DNA of 64,000 nucleotides, from NCBI RefSeq assembly GCF_001426185.1, contig NZ_LMRP01000001.1, positions 1,528,765-1,592,764 on the forward strand, given 5' to 3'. The position numbers and the translations under genes are program-made. The notes under the pieces are model-generated. The model ran no database searches, was not told where the DNA came from, and was given only the letters and a program-made list of their open reading frames with translations. Positions 53,040 to 60,527 of the stretch are shown here, piece by piece (position 1 is the stretch's first letter; every line of letters starts with the position of its first letter). This stretch comes from Rhodococcus sp. Leaf247 (GTDB lineage Bacteria > Actinomycetota > Actinomycetes > Mycobacteriales > Mycobacteriaceae).

Positions 53040-53656
53040 GGCAGCCGCCCGGTGGGATCGGTGCCGAAGTCGGGGGGACCCATCGCCTCACCGAAGCCCG
53101 ACGGCTGCACACCCCCGGCGGGCGGGATGCCGCCGGTGGGTGGAATGCCGCCACCGGGGGTGACGCCCGCACCCGGATCGGCGTATCCGACCGTCGTCGT
53201 GGTGGCGAGAGGTTCGACGCCGCCGTCGGCGTGTACCGGCGTCGCTGCGTCGGATCCCGAATCGTCCTGCTGCGCAGCGAACAAGCCGCGTCCCAGACGG
53301 CCGGCCAACAGACCGGCACCCGCCGCGATCGCCAGGAAGGCACCCGGCCGTCGGCGTGCGAAGCCCGTGACCTCGTCCAGGACGTGGCCCGGTTCACGGT
53401 CGTCCAACCACGATGCGATGGTGTGCGAGCGCTCGGCGGCCTGCCGTGCCAGATCGGTCGCCACGCCCGGGTTCTGCGAGCCGTCGGCCATCGAACCCAG
53501 TTCGTCGGCCAGGGACCGCAGGCCGGAGGCGACCCGCTTCTGTTGCGCGCCCGCCTGATCCGTCAGTTCGCGTCGCGTCTGGTGCGCGAGTTCCTTCGCG
53601 CGGTCGGTCGCCTCGCCGGCGACGGACGCAGCCTGATCCTGCGCGACGGATGCCAC
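53036..53656 (-). CDS. helical-repeat protein of the DUF3618 cluster (5' end possibly frameshifted)
   Basis: A 206-residue frame from GTG 53656: a long amphipathic helical region (DQAASVAGEATDRAKELAHQTRRELTDQ), a hydrophobic segment (AFLAIAAGAGLLAGRLGRGLF) and a Pro/Gly-rich tail. The true start is probably ATG 53729, which encodes MTHSTGNIPAPPPPVSAGP in another frame. Removing one C from the C5 run near 53681-53685 would join the two into one protein. The SigB/SigF-type promoter at 53775-53799 fits the ATG 53729 start. Confidence 0.7.
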   Translation of the reverse strand: MASVAQDQAASVAGEATDRAKELAHQTRRELTDQAGAQQKRVASGLRSLADELGSMADGSQNPGVATDLARQAAERSHTIASWLDDREPGHVLDEVTGFARRRPGAFLAIAAGAGLLAGRLGRGLFAAQQDDSGSDAATPVHADGGVEPLATTTTVGYADPGAGVTPGGGIPPTGGIPPAGGVQPSGFGEAMGPPDFGTDPTGRLP

Positions 53657-53774
53657 GTGCTTCGGCCGGGCGGGGGCCCGCGGACACCGGAGGCGGAGGT
53701 GCAGGAATATTTCCGGTGGAGTGAGTCATGGTATGTCTCAACAGGTTCGCGAGTCGTACTCGGACCCGGCTGAG

Positions 53775-53799
53775 ATACCCCGCGAAGAACGGAGAAACC
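53775..53799 (-). promoter_or_regulatory. SigB/SigF-type promoter of the DUF3618 cluster
   Basis: On the minus strand, GGTTT (53799-53795), 14 bases, then GGGTAT (53780-53775). The match to the stress-sigma pattern is very good. Transcription would begin near 53768, about 39 bases before ATG 53729. Confidence 0.7.
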
Positions 53800-53829
53800 G
53801 TTCTCACCGAAGAAAACCGGAAGGAATGG

Positions 53830-54054
53830 TCAGGCTCCGAGTTTGTCCACCGTGTCGTCCAGGGCGGCCGCCGCGGTCGCCAAACGTTCCGGGGACCTGT
53901 CGTCGCCCAGTTGCTCCACGATCGCCGCTTTCGTGGTGATCAACACGGAGTCGGACTCGTCGTCGGTCACGACGGGCCGACCGTCACGCAGCACCAACGA
54001 CGTTCCGTCGGGTGCCTCCAGCAGGTGCTCGAGCATGTCTGCAGTCACTGTCAT
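53830..54054 (-). CDS. small uncharacterised acidic protein
   Basis: A 74-residue protein (MTVTADMLEHLLEAPDGTSLVLRDGRPVVTDDESD ...) with no membrane segment. It is acidic throughout. It starts 26 bases after the stop of the gene at 54081 on the same strand and probably shares its transcript. A GAGGAGAACGACG-like purine-rich stretch precedes the ATG. No family recognised. Confidence 0.65.
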   Translation of the reverse strand: MTVTADMLEHLLEAPDGTSLVLRDGRPVVTDDESDSVLITTKAAIVEQLGDDRSPERLATAAAALDDTVDKLGA

Positions 54055-54080
54055 CGTCGTTCTCCTCGTGTCTCGAAAGG

Positions 54081-54518
54081 TCAGGGCGTGGCTTCGTGCC
54101 CTCGTTGGCCGTGGGTGCGACGGTCCTCTTTCATCTCCGCCTCGAAGACGTGTCTGCGGCCGCCCATCAGATCGTCGCGGATCCGACGCTCGTGCTCGCG
54201 CACCGTGGACCAGTACCCGTCGTCGAAATCCTCGACGATCTGAAAGGTCCATCGGCCCTCGATCACGTTGCGTCCGACGACCTCTGCCTCGAGCGCGTCG
54301 GCTGCAGCAGTGTGGCCGGCCTCCCGCAGCTCGTCGGCAGCCTTACCCAGTTGCAGATCTGCGTGCCCCATCATCTGATGGAACGAATACAGCTGTCCGC
54401 GTGCACGTTCCACCCACTCCAGGGCCTCGGACACCGAACCCACAGCGGACACCGTGGCGTCGTCCGCGTCGGTGGGACGGCGGTGGTCGGCCAGCATCTT
54501 CTCGCGGTCTTCACTCAT
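54081..54518 (-). CDS. uncharacterised conserved actinobacterial protein
   Basis: A 145-residue, mostly helical acidic protein (VSEALEWVERARGQLYSFHQMMGHADLQLGKAADELREAGH ... GRWTFQIVEDFDDGYWSTVREHERRIRDDLMGG). The FDDGYWS-type C-terminal motif looks conserved, but I cannot name the family. Its ATG overlaps the Fur stop by four bases, so it is translationally coupled to Fur. Confidence 0.72.
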   Translation of the reverse strand: MSEDREKMLADHRRPTDADDATVSAVGSVSEALEWVERARGQLYSFHQMMGHADLQLGKAADELREAGHTAAADALEAEVVGRNVIEGRWTFQIVEDFDDGYWSTVREHERRIRDDLMGGRRHVFEAEMKEDRRTHGQRGHEATP

Positions 54519-54985
54519 GTCGAGTGGTTACCCTCGCCGTATCCGTGCGAACCGCGACAGCGTCCGCACACCCCCCAGAAGAAGACGTCGATACCGTCGA
54601 CCGCGAAGTCGTCCGGGTCGCCCGTCGAGCGGCGGACGTCGGTGGTCAGCGACGTGTCGAACACCTGCCGGCATTGCCGACACATCAGGTGATGGTGGTC
54701 GTCTCCGTCCACCCGTAGTTCGTACAGCGCGGGGGAGTTGGCCGGCTCGATCCGGCGGAGCAACCGCGCCGACACCAGGGCGTCCAGGTTCCCGTACACG
54801 GTCTGGCGGGACATCCCCTGCGGCGACAGTGTGCGCGCCACGAAACCGGCGTCGACGTGCGGGTGCTCGGCCACCACGCGAAGCACTCGCATGCGGGGCC
54901 GCGTCACCCGCAGGCCTCGATCGCGCAGCACCCGCTTCCAGTGCGTTTCCGACGGTGCGACCGTCGCGACTTCGTCTGTTTGCAC
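54515..54985 (-). CDS. Fur family metal- or peroxide-responsive regulator
   Basis: A 156-residue Fur-family repressor with winged-helix (WKRVLRDRGLRVTRPRMRVLRVV ... MSRQTVYGNLDALVSARLLRRIE), the metal-binding DGDDHHHLMCRQCRQVFDT (His-rich plus CxxC) and a second Cys pair near the C-terminus (FFWGVCGRCRG). The two CxxC pairs suggest a structural zinc site, as in FurA/PerR. It lies in an operon with a CDGSH iron-sulfur protein, consistent with an iron or peroxide response. GTG 54985 is the likely start. Confidence 0.88.
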   Translation of the reverse strand: MQTDEVATVAPSETHWKRVLRDRGLRVTRPRMRVLRVVAEHPHVDAGFVARTLSPQGMSRQTVYGNLDALVSARLLRRIEPANSPALYELRVDGDDHHHLMCRQCRQVFDTSLTTDVRRSTGDPDDFAVDGIDVFFWGVCGRCRGSHGYGEGNHST

Positions 54986-55032
54986 GACGCCGGTGTGCCC
55001 TCGGACGGACGTGCGAAACCACTTCGTCCCGG

Positions 55033-55257
55033 TCAGTCCGTGGTCGGCGCCGCCGCCCTGATCTTGCGACGGTGACTGGTGTCGCAGAAGGGATAATTCT
55101 TGCTGCGGCGGCACGCGCACAGCGCCACCATGAACCGATCGGAACGCACGCTCGTGCCGTCGTCGAGTTCGACGACGACGGGACCCTCCACCATGACGGG
55201 GCCGCCGGGCACCATCCGGACGGCTCGGGCAGCCCGCGGGTCAGGGGCGTCGGGCAC
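55033..55257 (-). CDS. CDGSH iron-sulfur domain protein
   Basis: A 74-residue protein with the CDGSH motif CACRRSKNYPFCDTSHR, which holds a redox-active [2Fe-2S] cluster with three Cys and one His ligand. A short leader of beta strands (GPVMVEGPVVVELDDGT) precedes it, as in other bacterial members. GTG 55257 overlaps the methyltransferase stop; ATG 55215 is an alternative giving 60 residues. It lies between a methyltransferase and a Fur gene. Confidence 0.85.
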   Translation of the reverse strand: MPDAPDPRAARAVRMVPGGPVMVEGPVVVELDDGTSVRSDRFMVALCACRRSKNYPFCDTSHRRKIRAAAPTTD

Positions 55258-55918
55258 GGATGACCACCAGTTCCTCGGAACGACGGCCCGGCTGCAGCGC
55301 ACCTGTCGACTCGAGCCACTCGGCACGTGCGTGCATCACCGGACCGAACGCGATGCGGCGACGCGCGACGACGTCCACGGTGGTTCCAGCGCGACGCAGG
55401 CGCTCGACCGTGCGCGCCTCCCCGGCGAACTCGGACTGCACGATCAGCATCGTGCCGCCCGGGACGAGAAGATCGAACGCGTTGTCGCACAGGGGATCCA
55501 GGACGATCCGGCCGTCGGAACCCGCATCCCACGCGCGATGCACTCCGCGTCCGGTGGGCGCTGCGGGCGACGGAACATAGGGAGGATTGGACACCACCAG
55601 ATCGAAGGGCGCCTCGAGAAGCGCGTCCTCGAGAGTTCCCTGCCGAGCATCGACGGTCACGCCGATCCGATCGGCGTTGTCCAATGCGCACGCGACGGCA
55701 CGGGAGTCGAGGTCGTAGGCGAGCACCTCGCGAGCCCCGAGACATGCCGCCTCCAGGGCGAGGACGCCGGTTCCGGTGCACAGGTCCAGGACTCGGGCAT
55801 CGAGCGGCGATGCTGCGACAGGCATGACGTCGCACATCAGTCGGGAGTCGTCCTGCGGCGCATACACACCGGGGTGAGCGCGAATCATGTCGATCGTGTC
55901 GCGGTGAACCGTCGTCAC
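55241..55918 (-). CDS. HemK/PrmC-related N5-type methyltransferase
   Basis: A 225-residue SAM-dependent methyltransferase with motif I VLDLCTGTGVLALEAACLG, acidic loop VLAYDLDSRAV and the NPPY motif (DLVVSNPPYVPSP) used to modify Gln/Asn side chains or exocyclic amines. It lacks the N-terminal helical domain of PrmC, so the target may be different (HemK2-like). First gene of a probable operon running through CDGSH, Fur and two small genes. GTG start. Confidence 0.85.
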   Translation of the reverse strand: MTTVHRDTIDMIRAHPGVYAPQDDSRLMCDVMPVAASPLDARVLDLCTGTGVLALEAACLGAREVLAYDLDSRAVACALDNADRIGVTVDARQGTLEDALLEAPFDLVVSNPPYVPSPAAPTGRGVHRAWDAGSDGRIVLDPLCDNAFDLLVPGGTMLIVQSEFAGEARTVERLRRAGTTVDVVARRRIAFGPVMHARAEWLESTGALQPGRRSEELVVIRARRP

Positions 55919-56020
55919 ACGAGTACCTTCCGTCGGCGCAGCGGTGCGCTGGCGACAATTGCCGCCATCAGTTACCTATGCATTCCCGCTCACCGGTTAC
56001 TCAAACGCCGCGAAGAATGG

Positions 56021-56602
56021 TCACCACCGTCGCGCGATGATCTCCGCGATGCGCGGAATCTCGTCGTCCGGCAATGGTTCCGACCCGATCACGACCTGTC
56101 TGCTCAGCAGACCGTCCACCGACATCGCGAACAACTCCGCGGATGCGACGGTGGCCGGGTATCCCGCCTCGGCCATCTTGGACGCCACCAAGGCCACGAA
56201 TGCCCCGAGTTGCGAGTCGAACGCTGCCTTCAGTTCGGGACGCACCAAGCCTTCGCCGAGGAGGTGGTGACGCGCCATGACCCGGCCGCGATGCGCGTCG
56301 CTGCACATCTCGCGGACGAACCCCACGAGGGCACCGACGACTGCTTCGTGCTCCCACGACTGCAGGGCGAAGTGCCGCGCGGCCACCTCGAGATCGCGGC
56401 GGAACACCTCGTCGAGGGCCAACGCGAGCAGGGTCGCGCGGTTCGGAGCGTGGTAGTTGACGGCCCCGGCACCGAGGCCGGTGGCCTCGTCGACAGCGCG
56501 ATGGGTGAACCCCCGCGGCCCGCGTTCGGCCAGCACACGAACGGCAGCTTCGGCGATGAGCAGCCGCCTACTGGGCTTGTTCGCTGGATCCACGTCGAGC
56601 AT
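56021..56602 (-). CDS. TetR family regulator divergent from the PhlG-like gene
   Basis: A 193-residue repressor with helix-turn-helix (GPRGFTHRAVDEATGLGAGAVNYHAPNRATLLALAL) and a C-terminal ligand domain. Divergent by 136 bases from the exported PhlG-like hydrolase. A spaced inverted repeat CGGACAT...ATGTCCG (56636-56669) lies between them and is a natural operator candidate. The ligand could be an acylphloroglucinol or related phenolic (inference from the neighbour). Confidence 0.87.
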   Translation of the reverse strand: MLDVDPANKPSRRLLIAEAAVRVLAERGPRGFTHRAVDEATGLGAGAVNYHAPNRATLLALALDEVFRRDLEVAARHFALQSWEHEAVVGALVGFVREMCSDAHRGRVMARHHLLGEGLVRPELKAAFDSQLGAFVALVASKMAEAGYPATVASAELFAMSVDGLLSRQVVIGSEPLPDDEIPRIAEIIARRW

Positions 56603-56635
56603 ATTACGGCCCTGACGTGCGGAAAGATAATCAAT

Positions 56636-56669
56636 CGGACATCCGTGCCCGCCGTCGCATCGATGTCCG
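56636..56669. promoter_or_regulatory. CGGACAT-N20-ATGTCCG inverted repeat
   Basis: Two 7-base arms (56636-56642 and 56663-56669) form a perfect inverted repeat in the divergent promoter between a TetR gene and the PhlG-like gene. The wide spacing would place a dimer pair about two and a half helical turns apart. Confidence 0.45.
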
Positions 56670-56738
56670 GTCCGGGGAGAAGCTCTTGACACCGGAGCCA
56701 CCGACCCGTTTTCTATACAGATGTTGAGGAATCGAACC

Positions 56739-57659
56739 ATGGGTCGCCGCGGCTTCTTCGCTGCTGCCGCTGTCGCCGCCGGGGCTGTCACGATCGCCGT
56801 CGCACCACGAAGCTCCGCCGCTCCCGTCGCTCTCGGAGCGCCTGCCGACACGCACCGCTATCCGGGGTACCGGGGCGCCGACGTCGATCTGCCCTACGCG
56901 CGGTACATGCAGCCGCGCACCGCCCCCGCTCAGCAGCACGTGCTCGACGCCGTCGCTGCTCCCCCACTGCCCGCGGCAGCGGTGCCCCGCTTCGACGACA
57001 TCACCCGCGACCTCGCCGCCACCGGAACCTCGGCCGTCGAGACCGGATACGGGCAGGGCGCCGACAGTGTGGTGTTCGTGGCGGCGCGGACGGAGATGCC
57101 GGGCGTCACCGCCGCGATGTGGGACTGGTGGTTCGGATGGCATTCCACCGAGGCCGCGCGCTACAAGTTGTGGCACCCCGACGCCCACCAGTACGCGTCA
57201 TTGGCGACCGATCTGACGGGCACATCGCTGCCGGACAAGCAGAAGTACATCGGCAACACGACGTACGTCGACGAGTACGTGGGACCCAAGCTGCAGCAGC
57301 TGGGGATCAACTTCCGGGACCCCGTCGCTCACGGATTCACCGTGCCGGCCGACCAGACGATCATCTTCGGACGCGTCGGCAGCAGCATCGCACCGGTCGA
57401 CCTGGGGTGGCTCGCCCATCAGGTCCGGCCGATCGACGGCGGCGCCGAGATGCGCAGCCGTTTCCACCTCAATCTGCGGGGGCTGCACGTTCCCGACCTG
57501 ACGCAGGCAGCGAATGCCATAGCCCGAGGCGCCTCGGTGGACCCGACGGACCTGCAACTGGGCCTGGACCTCGGTCGGGACCTGATGCTGCACTGCGGGC
57601 AGGAGATGAACCACCTCGCGCAGTTCCTACCGGAGCTGTACGCGGAATTCTCGAGCTGA
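56739..57659 (+). CDS. Tat-exported DAPG/phloretin hydrolase-like protein (PhlG family)
   Basis: A 306-residue protein with a Tat signal peptide (MGRRGFFAAAAVAAGA) and a PhlG-type catalytic domain. Family features are MWDWWFGWHSTEAARYKLWHPDAH (about 127-150), NTTYVDEYVG (about 173-182) and LMLHCGQEMNHL with likely zinc ligands His 285 and Glu 289. PhlG cleaves the carbon-carbon bond of acylphloroglucinols. An exported member is unusual since PhlG itself is cytoplasmic. GAGGA precedes ATG 56739 at good spacing; ATG 56721 is less likely. Confidence 0.85.
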   Translation: MGRRGFFAAAAVAAGAVTIAVAPRSSAAPVALGAPADTHRYPGYRGADVDLPYARYMQPRTAPAQQHVLDAVAAPPLPAAAVPRFDDITRDLAATGTSAVETGYGQGADSVVFVAARTEMPGVTAAMWDWWFGWHSTEAARYKLWHPDAHQYASLATDLTGTSLPDKQKYIGNTTYVDEYVGPKLQQLGINFRDPVAHGFTVPADQTIIFGRVGSSIAPVDLGWLAHQVRPIDGGAEMRSRFHLNLRGLHVPDLTQAANAIARGASVDPTDLQLGLDLGRDLMLHCGQEMNHLAQFLPELYAEFSS

Positions 57660-57661
57660 GA

Positions 57662-58366
57662 TCAGCCCGTCGACCCCGAGTTCTTCGACTCGGAACCCTT
57701 CGACACGAGCTCGGCCGACAACCGGCTGATCGCGGTGTTGGAATCCTGGGACAGACGGGTCAGCAGGGAGAACGCGTGCTCGGCGTCCACACCGAACCGC
57801 TCCATGATCATTCCCTTGGCCTGACCGATGATGTCGCGCGACGCCAGGGCCGAGTGGAGCTGGTCCTCGACCCGGCTGGAGGTCAGGGCGATAGCCGCGT
57901 GGGTCGCCAACGCCTCCCCCACGGCGATCGCCTCGTCGCTGAAAGCGGACGGTTCATGAGCGAACAGGTTGAGGGCGCCGAACGTGTCCCTGTGGGTGAA
58001 CAGCTGGAACGACAGCGAACTACGGACACCGGCCTCGACGGCTGCGGGCGCGTACTTCGGCCACCGCATCTCGAGAGTGAGATCGTCCGCTCGCACGACT
58101 TCCACCGACGTCGCCGCGTCCAGACACGGACCCTCGCCGAACTCGATCTGCAGCGCGTCGAGGCGGGGAGGGAGATCGGACGTCGGTCCATGCGAGGTGA
58201 ACGTCGACTTGCGTCCGGCGATCTCCACGATGTCCGCCGCGTCGGCGCCCGGGACCAGGTCCAACGCCGCTCGCGTGATCTCTCTGAGCTTGGTGTCGAG
58301 GTCGCCGTGCGCCGTCAGGTCGCGGGCGAACAGCGCCAACGCCGACGTGATGTCTCGCTCGCTCAT
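57662..58366 (-). CDS. GAF-ANTAR regulator 6
   Basis: A 234-residue protein with a GAF domain (about 15-165; FGEGPCLDAATSVEVVRADD, SLSFQLFTHRDTFGALNLFAHE) and an ANTAR domain (about 171-222; ASRDIIGQAKGMIMERFGVDAEHAF) nearly identical to that of GAF-ANTAR 1. ATG 58366 has GGAG at good spacing; ATG 58378 is in frame. It ends two bases from the convergent PhlG-like gene and is divergent from the oxidoreductase cluster across a long dyad. Confidence 0.88.
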   Translation of the reverse strand: MSERDITSALALFARDLTAHGDLDTKLREITRAALDLVPGADAADIVEIAGRKSTFTSHGPTSDLPPRLDALQIEFGEGPCLDAATSVEVVRADDLTLEMRWPKYAPAAVEAGVRSSLSFQLFTHRDTFGALNLFAHEPSAFSDEAIAVGEALATHAAIALTSSRVEDQLHSALASRDIIGQAKGMIMERFGVDAEHAFSLLTRLSQDSNTAISRLSAELVSKGSESKNSGSTG

Positions 58367-58411
58367 ACGCTGCTCCATCCATGTCGGGAGGGCTGAACGG
58401 AACACCCCACT

Positions 58412-58442
58412 GTGCCGACCGGACATATGTGTCCGTCGGCAC
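58412..58442. promoter_or_regulatory. 31-base nested dyad between divergent genes
   Basis: GTGCCGA ... TCGGCAC (outer arms 7 bp) enclose CGGACA-TATG-TGTCCG (inner arms 6 bp), interrupted by a single unpaired base. It lies between GAF-ANTAR 6 and the oxidoreductase cluster and touches the stress-type promoter at 58447. It is either a strong operator or an RNA hairpin in a leader. Confidence 0.55.
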
Positions 58443-58446
58443 CTAT

Positions 58447-58473
58447 GGATTGACCGCGCGGCCCCTCGGGTAA
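58447..58473 (+). promoter_or_regulatory. possible SigB/SigF-type promoter of the NmrA-like gene
   Basis: GGATT (58447-58451), 16 bases, then GGGTAA (58468-58473). The -10 element matches well, the -35 only partly. It lies about 30 bases before the TTG start at 58503. Confidence 0.45.
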
Positions 58474-58502
58474 ACAAGGACGACCCACCGAAAGGCACGT
58501 CG

Positions 58503-59561
58503 TTGCGCATTCTCGTCACCGGGTCCACCGGCTACATCGGTTCCCGGCTCATCCCTTTCCTCCTCGGCGACGGCCACGTCGTCCTCGCAGCCATGCGCGA
58601 CGACAGCAAAGCGTCGTCGTTCGCCTGGAACGAGGACGTGACGCCGGTGCACTTCGACATCACCGACCACGACTCCATCGACAGCGCGGTGAGCGGCGCC
58701 GACGCGGTGGTCTACCTGGTGCATTCGATGGACGACGGCGACTTCGTCACCAAGGACCGCGAGGCAGCTCAGGCTGTCGCGGCGGCCGCGGAGAAGCACG
58801 GCGTCGGCCGCATCGTCTATCTCTCCGGGCACGTTCCCGACGACGACATCGAGCTGTCCGACCACATCCGCTCCCGCCTACAGGTCGAGGAGGTCTTCCT
58901 CAACTCGTCGGTGCCGGCCACCGTGCTGCGCGCGGCAATCATCCTGGGCGCGGGATCGACGTCGTTCGAGTTGGTCCGCAAGATGGTCGAGCGGCTGCCC
59001 GTCACCCCGGTTCCCAGTTGGATGGTGAACAAGGTGCAGCCCATCGCCACGACCGATGTCCTGCAGATCATTGCCGCCGCGCTGAAGGGCGACCCGATCG
59101 CCGGATCCTTCGACATCGGCGGAACCGAAGTGCTCACCTACCCCGAGCTGCTCTCGCGCTACGCGGACATCGCGGGCTTGGCGCGGCCGCAGTTCCGAGT
59201 ACCGCTGGTCCCCACACCCGTCGTCGGGCGGGCGGTCGCCACCATCACCGGCATGCCCCCGGGCACCGTGATCTCTCTGGTCGACAGCCTTCACCACGAC
59301 ATGATCGTCCGACGAGGCAACGCGGCGACGGACACCTTCGCCGACGCGGTGGGCGAGTTGGTCGGGATCGACGAGTCGATCAGGCGCTCCCTCGAAACCA
59401 GCACCCACGACGGCACGGACGCGGAGGGAACGACCGATCCCCAGTCCGCTGCCGACACCGACCCCTCGTGGGCCGGCGGCGTGGTCAGCCTGCAGGACGG
59501 CGACGTCGTCCACTCCCCGACCGGGAAGATCTCGCGGGCAATGCTGCATCCCAAGTCCTGA
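58503..59561 (+). CDS. NAD(P)-binding epimerase/NmrA-type oxidoreductase
   Basis: A 352-residue atypical SDR starting LRILVTGSTGYIGSRLIPFLL, with YLVHSMDDGDF and PATVLRAAIILGAGSTSFELVRKMVERLPVTPVPSWM, the pattern of the NAD-dependent epimerase/YbjT group. The TTG start has AAAGG at good spacing; earlier in-frame codons fall in the dyad. The last 60 residues are acidic and variable. It opens a three-gene oxidoreductase cluster. Substrate unknown. Confidence 0.85.
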   Translation: MRILVTGSTGYIGSRLIPFLLGDGHVVLAAMRDDSKASSFAWNEDVTPVHFDITDHDSIDSAVSGADAVVYLVHSMDDGDFVTKDREAAQAVAAAAEKHGVGRIVYLSGHVPDDDIELSDHIRSRLQVEEVFLNSSVPATVLRAAIILGAGSTSFELVRKMVERLPVTPVPSWMVNKVQPIATTDVLQIIAAALKGDPIAGSFDIGGTEVLTYPELLSRYADIAGLARPQFRVPLVPTPVVGRAVATITGMPPGTVISLVDSLHHDMIVRRGNAATDTFADAVGELVGIDESIRRSLETSTHDGTDAEGTTDPQSAADTDPSWAGGVVSLQDGDVVHSPTGKISRAMLHPKS

Positions 59562-59566
59562 CGGGT

Positions 59567-59591
59567 GGTTCCGGCGTCGTCCTTCGGGTAC
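59567..59591 (+). promoter_or_regulatory. SigB/SigF-type promoter before the SDR gene
   Basis: GGTTC (59567-59571), 14 bases, then GGGTAC (59586-59591), ten bases before ATG 59601. Transcription would start almost at the ATG, as at the P450 and DUF3072 promoters. Confidence 0.55.
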
Positions 59592-59600
59592 CCGCCGAAG

Positions 59601-60515
59601 ATGACGAATACCGAAGAGACAGTCGACCAGTACACCAAACGTGACCCGACGACTGCGTACGGAGTACCGGATCGCGAAGGGCAGGAACCGATCTCGCATC
59701 CGGGACTCACCGGCGACCTCCGGACCACACCCGACCACGGGGAGAGCACCTACCGGGGATCGGGCCGACTCACGGGCCGCAAAGCGCTGATCACCGGCGC
59801 CGACAGCGGCATCGGCCGGGCCGTCGCGCTGGCCTTCGCGCGCGAAGGCGCGGACGTCGTCCTGTCCTATCTCGACGCCGAGGAGGAGGACGCGACGCAG
59901 ACGGCGCGCCTGGTCGAGGAGGCCGGCCGGCGGGCGGTGAAGGCTCCGGGCGACATCCGCAGCGAAGAGCACTGCAACGATCTGATCGACACGGCGTTCC
60001 GCGAACTCGGCGGTCTGGACATCCTGGTGAACAACGCCGCGTTCCAGATGGCGCAGAGCGGCGGCATCGCCGACATCAGCACCGAGCAGTTCGACCGAGT
60101 TCTCAAGACGAATCTGTACGCACTGTTCTGGTTGTCGAAAAAGGCCGTGTCGGTGATGGAGCCGGGCGCGACCATCGTCAACACCGCCTCGGTGCAAGGG
60201 GTGTCCCCGTCACCGGAGCTGCTCGACTACGCCACCACCAAGGCCGGCATCATCAACTTCTCGAAAGGACTGGCGTCCGAGGTGGCGCCTCGCGGCATCC
60301 GCATCAATGTCGTTGCGCCGGGGCCGATCTGGACCCCACTGATTCCCGCGACGATGCCGTCCGACAGTGTCGACGGCTTCGGTGACCAGGTACCGCTGGG
60401 CCGCGCCGGTCAACCCGCCGAACTCGCACCCGCCTACGTGTTCCTCGCGTCGGGCGAATCCAGCTACATCACAGGTCAGGTCATCGGTGTCACCGGTGGC
60501 GCACCCATTCTCTGA
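59601..60515 (+). CDS. general-stress type SDR (GSP39/YdaD-like)
   Basis: A 304-residue SDR with an extended N-terminus (QEPISHPGLTGDLRTTPDHGESTYRGSGRLTGR) typical of the Bacillus general stress protein 39 group, then TGADSGIGRAVALAFAREGADVVLSYL, NNAAFQ, catalytic Ser in NTASVQG and YATTK. Glucose or another polyol is a possible substrate. It is followed 12 bases later by a zinc alcohol dehydrogenase and preceded by a stress-type promoter. Confidence 0.9.
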   Translation: MTNTEETVDQYTKRDPTTAYGVPDREGQEPISHPGLTGDLRTTPDHGESTYRGSGRLTGRKALITGADSGIGRAVALAFAREGADVVLSYLDAEEEDATQTARLVEEAGRRAVKAPGDIRSEEHCNDLIDTAFRELGGLDILVNNAAFQMAQSGGIADISTEQFDRVLKTNLYALFWLSKKAVSVMEPGATIVNTASVQGVSPSPELLDYATTKAGIINFSKGLASEVAPRGIRINVVAPGPIWTPLIPATMPSDSVDGFGDQVPLGRAGQPAELAPAYVFLASGESSYITGQVIGVTGGAPIL

Positions 60516-60527
60516 GAGGCAACACTC

